Source: Amphiduros pacificus (lineage: Eukaryota > Annelida > Polychaeta > Phyllodocida > Hesionidae). Taken from it: a stretch of 64,000 nucleotides of DNA. The notes under the pieces are model-generated. The model did no database searches. It saw only the letters and a list, made by a program, of their open reading frames with translations, and was not told the DNA's origin. Location: the NCBI GenBank assembly GCA_949316495.1, contig OX439004.1:39376561-39440560 (forward strand), in the 5' to 3' direction. Shown here in pieces: positions 52,701 through 61,700 of this stretch; the first letter of the stretch is position 1; every line of letters begins with the position of its first letter. The position numbers and the translations under genes were made by a program.

Positions 52701-55700
52701 TTTTCATAACCTTTCATTTTTTTTTATCAAAATAGAGACCACTCTTTATAATTATTTCTTGTAGTGTAAATAGCTTGTAACTTACATCAATGCTTTCCTC
52801 CGTCGTGAGAAGCATCTGATTGGCACGTTCTATATCTCGCTCACGCTCTCGTAGCGCCATCTTTAGTTGTCGGATCTCATTATCTCTTTCCTCCAGTGCC
52901 TTGTATTTTTCCTCCATCGCATCCTGAAACAAACCATGCAGTGTTTTTTTTATTCTAAGGCCAAGCACACCACTGGTAAGTGGTATATCAGTCATAAAGT
53001 CTCACCTGTTGCATTTAAAGCTTTTTTTCATGTACTTCTGATAAGTCTTTTCATCATATACATCTGTGACCATTCCTAATATCTATAACAGCCACAGTCA
53101 GTCAATACCTTCTCAATGGGGTCATGTAGGCTCCAGGAATTACAGAAAGTAAAAGCTATTGCGATCACATATGATCATATATTTGTGATAACACATATGA
53201 TGTCTGGACTTGACTTAAGAGTAATTCTAAAAGTTTCCATTTTAATTGACTGACCTAAAAGATTTCCACAAATTTGTGTCTTGCAGCAATCATGAATATA
53301 TTTTTGTGTTTGTACCAATAATTTTGATGAAGTTGATATTTTTGTTTATCACAGCCTGTTTTTGGACAAGAATTCACTGCCAATCAGACCCCCTTTTTTG
53401 CTTTGCCTTCAGTAAAGAATTCTGACCAATCAAACAAATATGTGCAGAATGTTTTTTTTTATAGATATGCCAAAAGTCTACATTAACCTGGAAGTGGTTT
53501 AATTCAATATAGTGGATATTGATAAATATGTTAACTCTAAATTGGAGACCCCAGATTCCAAGTTTGAATTCTAGTCAGTCACTATCAAGCCCTATGAGCA
53601 GACATTGTCTGGGATGTTACTTTTACCTTTTAAATTACAAAGTGAGGGGACATTGGCAGCTTTTTGCATTCCATTAATTATCAAATAAAAAAAGTGAAAT
53701 AAATTGTATTGTTCATATAAACAACAAAAAATCTGACCTGAACAAACAACTTTGAAGCTAACAGACATTTCTATTCCCTCAGATATATATTTTTTTCATA
53801 AATGTTTGACAACAACTAGCCTGGACCTTAATCTCACAACTAATCTGTCATTCCTCCTCATGCCTACTTCCTCAAAACTTGAAAAAAATAAATCTCGATA
53901 TAATACACATCTTAACAAACATTATTGGGTATTTTATCTTTCATTAGAAAACAGACGGTTAATCTGGTCAACAACTCAAGGCAACCTTAAGTCTGGCACT
54001 GAGAAGACCTTTAATTTTGAACACTCTTTAGTTTAATACCAAAGAATCTGTATTTGTGTAAAGCATTTTTGTTCATATCAAGTAATAAATAGAATGGAAA
54101 TAAAAGTTTTTTTAAAGACGAAAGCTGATTCAAAAGGGGAGGGTCGGGATTATTCTCAAAACTTTACAAAACAAACAGCTTTTGGTAGTTACAGCAAATT
54201 ACCATACTTATAATAGGGGATTATGTCTGCGGTGCATTGAACCTCATGAAAGTGGGGTCAGCACCAGAACAATGCAGAAATTAAAACCTCACTATAAGAC
54301 ACTGCCAATAATCCTGAAACTTTTATGGGCCCAATAATCTTTATATTATCTTTCTTTTAATGGTCCTTTGAAAAATGTATTGGTATTGATAAACAGGTGA
54401 CTGTGAAATATAAGCAATGAAGATTAAAAAACAAAGATAGCTAGATGCTTCAGTGCATTTACAACTTCACAAAAGAAAGCATGTCATCCAAAATATTGAA
54501 TCTCAGTATCACTGTCATATATGTTTTGCATTCAAATGTAAGACATGAAAAAGAAATGCTTAAATCACATCCACACGATGCTGTTTACATTAATTTCTAA
54601 ATGCTCACCTGCCAGTGTGACAAAAACATATCTGATGAAAATTTGTTTTACATAATAGAGAAAAGGAATTATTTCAAAGTACTTTATGAAACCAATAACA
54701 ATATACCGGTACATGTGATTTTGAAAAATGATATTTGCCCTGGGACACATAAACGTATCTTTCAAGTAAGTCACCTCTGATCACAATCACCATCAAATCA
54801 TCCTTGAAATACATTCAATGTAAACTTAATTACCCATATGTATTGGGATTTTCACTGCTTCAGTCCTGGTCTTATCGAGTGTGCAATCTGAAGTGCCCAC
54901 TTATTTTATAACTAATCAGCTGCAAAATGTCTACACAAACAGGTTGTTTTATTACATAATGGGCTTAAACTCTGCCATACAGGCCTCTGATTATCTGATA
55001 CAGACATTCTGCCACATGTAAAGACAGTTTAATCTTTACAGATCTTGTTTGATTTCTTTTACCATTTGCAGTTACCCCAGGGATTTCCAGGATATCCTTG
55101 CAAAATTCCTTTTATAATTGTATAAGTATGGTTGGGACTGATATCTAATGTTTATACCAGAAAGACCAGAAAGGATTTGAAGTCATTTTAGCTCTGTTTA
55201 CCTCAGCTTACTGTCAACATTAGAGTGATCTAATAGCGACAGTTATACCCCTCCTCTATATTGATATTCATTATCTTTGCAAATTCACTGAATTAATAAT
55301 TTAAAGTATTCATGAAATGAAATTTTCAAGCACTTTTTCCTTGCATAATATAAATGTTTGTATCCCAAACTTTGCAGTCAAATCAGGCCTTTTTTCACAT
55401 AAAGAGAAAAATGTTGGTTGCCCAGTTGGGACACCAGAGCATGAGAAGTGGTGGCCCAAAGTTTCTAAAGTTGATAGGATGTTTGATACATTGTACATAA
55501 GGCTGTACATAAGGCTGTATTGTGACTAGTGTCTGAGTGGGGTTACTTGTCCCAATCAAAATTTACAAGTCCATTGATCATGATATTAGACAAATATCTA
55601 TCAAGAAATAGAATAATATAATCAAGATAGTTTGGCCCACTAAATGACCAAAAATATGGTTGTCCAACTGGGCCACTTCAACCGGGCACTCACTGGCCCG

Positions 55701-58700
55701 AACAGAAGATCTGGTTGTCCCGGGCCACTGGGCCAGTGTGTATGTCAAGGTCTACAAATGTATAACCCATCATATTCCCTCTACATAAATTTCTGTGCCA
55801 TTTGAAAGTTGATGAGTCTTTCGCAAAGTTGTGCAAACAGCTGCTTAGTAAAGTTTTGCTAACTATGGGGCACCTTAAGATTGGGACAATGGAGTGATTT
55901 GGCTTACAGAGCCCTGTTTGTCCATTGGTACAGGCCTATCACCCTGACAGGCCACAATGGAGGTCACATAATTGTCAATGGTGGTCAAAAAGAGTACAGG
56001 CAGTACTTGGCACTTTCAGCAAAACACAATAACCATGGTCAGTGTATTTTGGTTGATTTTAGTGACATAACTTGCTTTTATCACAGTTTCTTGGCCACAT
56101 ATAATTTAAGCATACCCCAAACCTCTGTAAAATTGCTTGTGACCTCTGTGATTTCATGAATGCTTTAAATTAATCTGCTTTTCTTATTACCTGATGTCTG
56201 GTATGTATATTTGTGGACAAATTTATTGATGATAATAATCAAATTTTGAAAAAGGTTAATTGAATGAAAAACAAACTCCACACAACTATCAGGAATCCCC
56301 AATTTCTAAAAATGCACCAGTTAATGCAATAAAGCCACCTAAATGGCATATGGAGAAAACAGAGTTATCGATTACTCGATGTCTCATTGCTTTAAATTAT
56401 GGAAAATAGTGTTTATAAAAGAAGTTCAAATGGTGTCATTACATGTAAGGCCCTTAAATAATCTGGGGTAAAGTATATGTTCATATCATATGGTTGCTTT
56501 GGATCTTGAAGGATTTTGATGTAGACTTACCTCGATTGCCTTGTCTTTCTGCCTGAGCTGGTCACGGAGGCTGGTTATCAGAGATTCCTTGTTCTCTGTC
56601 TGAGGCTGCAACAAACAAAAAATAACAGCTTTTAACATGCTTCATTGGTATCACTTGTAATGTCCATATCTGATAATAATGCCAGGACTATCAAACACAC
56701 ATCTGGTTTACTGTCAAATCACAGAGCCAAAGCAATGCACAATTTTTTTCAACCAAATAAGATACCACCTAACAAATGGTTACAAGAAGTGTCCAGAGAA
56801 ACAATGGCAAGATCTGTCTGCATTATAACCTCATAAAACACCACAATTAGTTCAAAGTTGTAATATGAGTGAATCACTATTTCTTTCTTGATTGCAAAAC
56901 ACTGAATATTGATCTAGTGGATAGTATTTATATGTATGTAGATTAATGATTCAAACTTTCAAACATCAATCATTTACTAAAATTACAAATCATTTTCTTT
57001 CTTTTCTTAATTATTTCAATATTGAAGAGGATTTAGATATTAACTAGCCAGAAAGTTTATTGATCAGTTTGGAAATTAATTATCAATCATGCCATCTGGT
57101 GGTGATTTAGTCTCATTCCCAACCCAAATCATAATTAGGGTCTGGTATTGGATAGCGAAAGAGAGAGAAAGCACAACTGCAACAAGTCAGAATCTCGAAA
57201 TGTTAGCATTCTATTCCTTTGGTTTTAAGTTCTGACCATCCATTTTACCTGTGGGTGTAGGTGTATTTTGTGAATGTGTTTTGAACTAAAAAATCAGTCT
57301 CAGGCATAAAGGAACCGGTCTAACAAATCAGAAGAATGTACCATGATTGGTTAATTTATCCACACAAAATAAATTACACTCAAACTGCCCAATCACTCAC
57401 AAAAGAAAGATTGGTTGATCAGAACTTAAGCCTAATCAATAACATTCTAACACATAGGGATTCTGGCAAATCCCATGATTTGGGTCTGGGACGTGACTCT
57501 CCCATGTGCAGTGGCTAATATCTGCCTCTATTCCTCCTTGGAGGATTAAGACAGAGCCCAGTCTATTAGTGACTGAAAGGCCACATATCTATGTCTATTC
57601 TGCATCTGATGTCATTATGCAATCTGATTGGCCAAATTTCAATTTAATCAAAGTAATAATAAGGCAATCTGAATGTAGCAAATAAAATGTGAAAATGAAA
57701 CAATACATTCTAAAGATTTCTGGAAATATGAGCAATAATTACCTCAAACATAAATGTTTAAGACATAATTATGATGATAACTTCCCTTTAACCCTGATTT
57801 TGGATCAATGATAGATGAAGGAGTATATACCTGCTGAGAGTGGACCATGTTCATGTATTCTTGGAGTTGTCTATCTTTATCCTGCAGGCTGCGTGTCAGG
57901 CGTTGAGTTAACTTTTCCTGGGTCCCTATCTGACGTTGTGCATCATCCAGTAATGCCTACAAGCATTTCCACCAAATCATAATACATGATAATTAATACT
58001 TTTTTTCAGGAAAATATTTTGATGAAACACATTTAGGATTTTCTCTTTCAGTCAAACTGCATATTTTTTAGCCATAGAATTCTACAAAAATCATCTTGTA
58101 TATATTGATGGAAAGTTGTGTGTACACTTCATGACATTAACATTTCACAATTCTGTGGACACTGAAAACCAAATTCTCCTCAAAATTAAGCATCTTGGAT
58201 AGGAAATGCTGATCAATGCAATACACATGATATTCCCAGCAATAAATCCACAAATGCAACATTTATCTTAAGGTCAAAATCCCTCTCTGTTCATGAGAAA
58301 TTGTGGACAAAACTGAGTGGCAATTCACCCTCATATACAATATTGAGAATTTAAGAAGAAAGTGCTGAAGAGTGCAAGTGTGTGAGGTATTTGTTACCTG
58401 AAGGTGTGCACCAAGGCTGTGTGATTTCTCTGTGTTTCTTTGTTTCTCGTCCTGCAGTGCATCCCTGGCATCCTGGTGTAAGTTAGCAGACACACAACGT
58501 GAGCAGTGAGCATTAGTCATGTTAGTCTCCATTTCTCAACCAAAGTTTTCTTGGACATTCCAAAAAAGGTTTTGTATCATTTCTTTAGGTTTGTTTAAAA
58601 TTTTCTAAAAGCCCAATAATATTTTTGGATTTTTCATCATTAAAAAAAAATAATAAAATAAATAAATTAATAAATAAAATGTTACTGTCCCTTGATAACT

Positions 58701-61700
58701 TTGAGTTAAATTAATAGATGTGTTATATTTTCACACCAAAGATTGGTCATGGAATGAGTGCTAACAGTATTAACATTAAAAAATGCAAAATAGTTGAGCA
58801 AAGTTGATAATAAAATTGTGAATACATTGAAAGTATAAAGATATGCACAAAACTTTTAAAAAATGCAACAAAACAACATTATGTACACATTTTTAAAAAT
58901 ACAATTGCAAACCAAAACTTTTTCACTTTTCATGCTCAATCTGATATTCTAGTATCACAAATGTCAATCAAAAATAACAACTTGTTAACCCATTAAGTGT
59001 ATTCTGTACAAATTTGTCAATTAAAAAATTGCTCACAAATCTATGTATAAACACATGAACTATGAATTTTAATTTAAGCAACTTTTTAGATTTTAAAATG
59101 CAAACGACTGTCTTATATAAGTCATTGAGACATGATCCTAATTCATAATTTTTAGAAAAACACACTCTCTTCGAAGTGTGAATTATTTGTGTAAAGTTCA
59201 TAATAAAGCTATTTATATTTCTGTAGTAAATTGATATTTAATCACTTTACAAGAATTTCACCCAACAAATATACATACATAAGTACATTTATCTAGCCTA
59301 AAAAAAGGAAATATTTTTTATATTTAGCAGATATTTACTAGCATATTTAGCAGATATTTACTAGCAGATATTTACTAGCAGATATTTACTAGCGTGAGCT
59401 TTGCCATGCAGCATGGAGGGTTAACAAGTTCTTGACAATTTAGATTGACACCTGTATACAGAGAAGCAGATCCAGATTCTCACACATTCTTAGTTATACA
59501 CAACCAACATCAATAAAACATATCCTTTGGGATTTTTTATCCATGCAAAATTATTCATTTCAGTTTATTTCAACAAAAAACACCACAAAGCAACAATGAC
59601 AAAACTTTTTTTTCAACTTTCTGATTGACCCAATCTTACCGTGCCATATTCAATTGAATACTAGTGAAATAAAACAAGGGAACTGGTGAGGCATGCAGGT
59701 TACTTGTTTTTACATTCTCTCAAATGTGCATTTTGGAACAATTATTTTCTCACATGCATTTTTTTGTGATGTTGTGATCAAAGGTATGCATTCAATTTGA
59801 TTTCTTTTGTATCAGTAGTGGGTTATGATGGCATGGGAGAACTAGACATCAGATATTATTAGTATTTAGAACTTCATATTTGAAGGTTACAGGAGCTTTT
59901 TATACTTTGTTGAATTGTGAAAGCACAAGAAAAATATATTATTGGAAAAAGTAAATAGCAATGATTAAATAGCTTATTGTAAAGATATTTTTTTTCTCTG
60001 CAATTTACAGCCATCTGTTACTACCATGTGTGAAATATGTGGTGCCCCCTAGATGCGAAGCTCACCTGTAGTGCATCTTCTCTCTGTCTGAGTACATCAT
60101 CTGCCTTCTCGAGTTGTTGACGCATTCGACCAATCTCTGCCTCCTGTCGACCAATTGTTGTTTGAAGGCGCTAAAATCAGATATCATCATTTTTTAAAAC
60201 CATTCATATATTAGTAATATTCTTATTAAAACTGTTGCAAACCAAGCATTAAAATGAGCTTGATAAATCACACTGCACTCTGGTGGGAAAAATGATTACT
60301 ACACTACAATACCCAATAATTCCATTGTTTAAAAAGATTATATAGCTTATGAGATTTACAAATGGTTAAGTTGGTACCTGGTTTTCATGCTGCTTGTCTC
60401 GCAGTATTTCCTCTAGGTCTGAGATGGTGTCATCCTTGTCTGCCACTGCGGCATGGGACGACTCTAGTCCCTGGTATTTCTCCTGAGACAGTTTGTGAAG
60501 TTTGTCTGAGAGCCGACTGACTTCTGCATCTTTTTGCTCCATTTGCTCCATTAACCCCTCAACCTAAAAATGTCATAATAATGGATTTTTTTTTTCAAAC
60601 TGATAATCTTATTGACAAAATGAAAACATCATCTGAAGCTTAGGGCAAAATCATATCATGCAATTCAAATTTAAGTCCAAAGTAGTGTGAAATATCATTT
60701 TGAATTAAAAGTCAAAAAAGAAAAAAAAAACCCAAAAAAAAAACAAAAAAACAAAAAACAAAAACAAAAACAAAAACAAAAAACAAAAACACACACTAGC
60801 TAGATAATATAAGTAAAACTTGAGAAAGCGATTTGTTAATAACAGACAAGAACTGCATAATGATTTCAGTGTTTCAAAAAATCTTGACTGGTTTGAGAAA
60901 CAAACAAAAAATGATTCTGCGAGTATTTCTGACCTCATTGTTCTTTTGTTGTAGAGCCATGGAGAGTCCTTGGATAGCTTTGTCCCTCTTGAGTACATTT
61001 TCACTGATATCCTTGCTATCTTGAGACTGCCTTTTGAATTCCTTTTCGAGATCCTATGAAGGAGAAATACTTTCATATTTGTTCTATTTTATGACAAATT
61101 TATGAATCAAAAGGTGAGAAAATAAACATTTTTTTCAATGTCACCTCATATAATTCTTGTATTCCTTGATAACATACCAACAGGATGCCCTTTATTTATT
61201 GTGTGTAGTTTACATCTACTTAATGTGTCTCTATCCTACAGATATCTTTTACATACAACTGTTTTACTTGTACTGACTGGGTTAGAGGCCCCCATCTCAC
61301 ATCAGGGGTTGAAATAGTGTTTAAATAAATTAAGCACAGATTGCTTGTCAGGAATATTCATTTGTTATTCATGAGTTACACTCTACTGATTGGTTAGGCA
61401 TGGCATGTGACTTGGTCAGATATGATACAATTTATTTGGGAAGGCCTGATATATGCAATATATAAAAGCCACAAAACCAAGCCACAAAAAAGTCACAGAA
61501 GTGTGCCAAGTTTTGTAGACAAGGGGTAGGACAGCAGACAACTGATTCATCTCCTGTTTGCTGAAACCAATAGGCAAGGAGCTAGTGTCCCAGGTGAGTG
61601 TCCCGGACTACAAGCCAATCACAGCCATTATCTAATCAGATCAGAGGAAGGTTCCCAGGAGTACATGTGTGCAATATCTAAGGTAAATGCCAAACTGTTG

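Larger units (their letters stand above)
58473..60065. other. Intron e8/e9
   Basis: AT-rich; a short tandem repeat of AGATATTTACTAGC occurs at about 59325-59396, and a CTCF-like site ends it. Confidence 0.5.

Noticed and set aside
60705-61076. Minus-strand open frame with a Phe/Leu-rich end
   Set aside because: The Phe run is the A-rich simple repeat read on the other strand.
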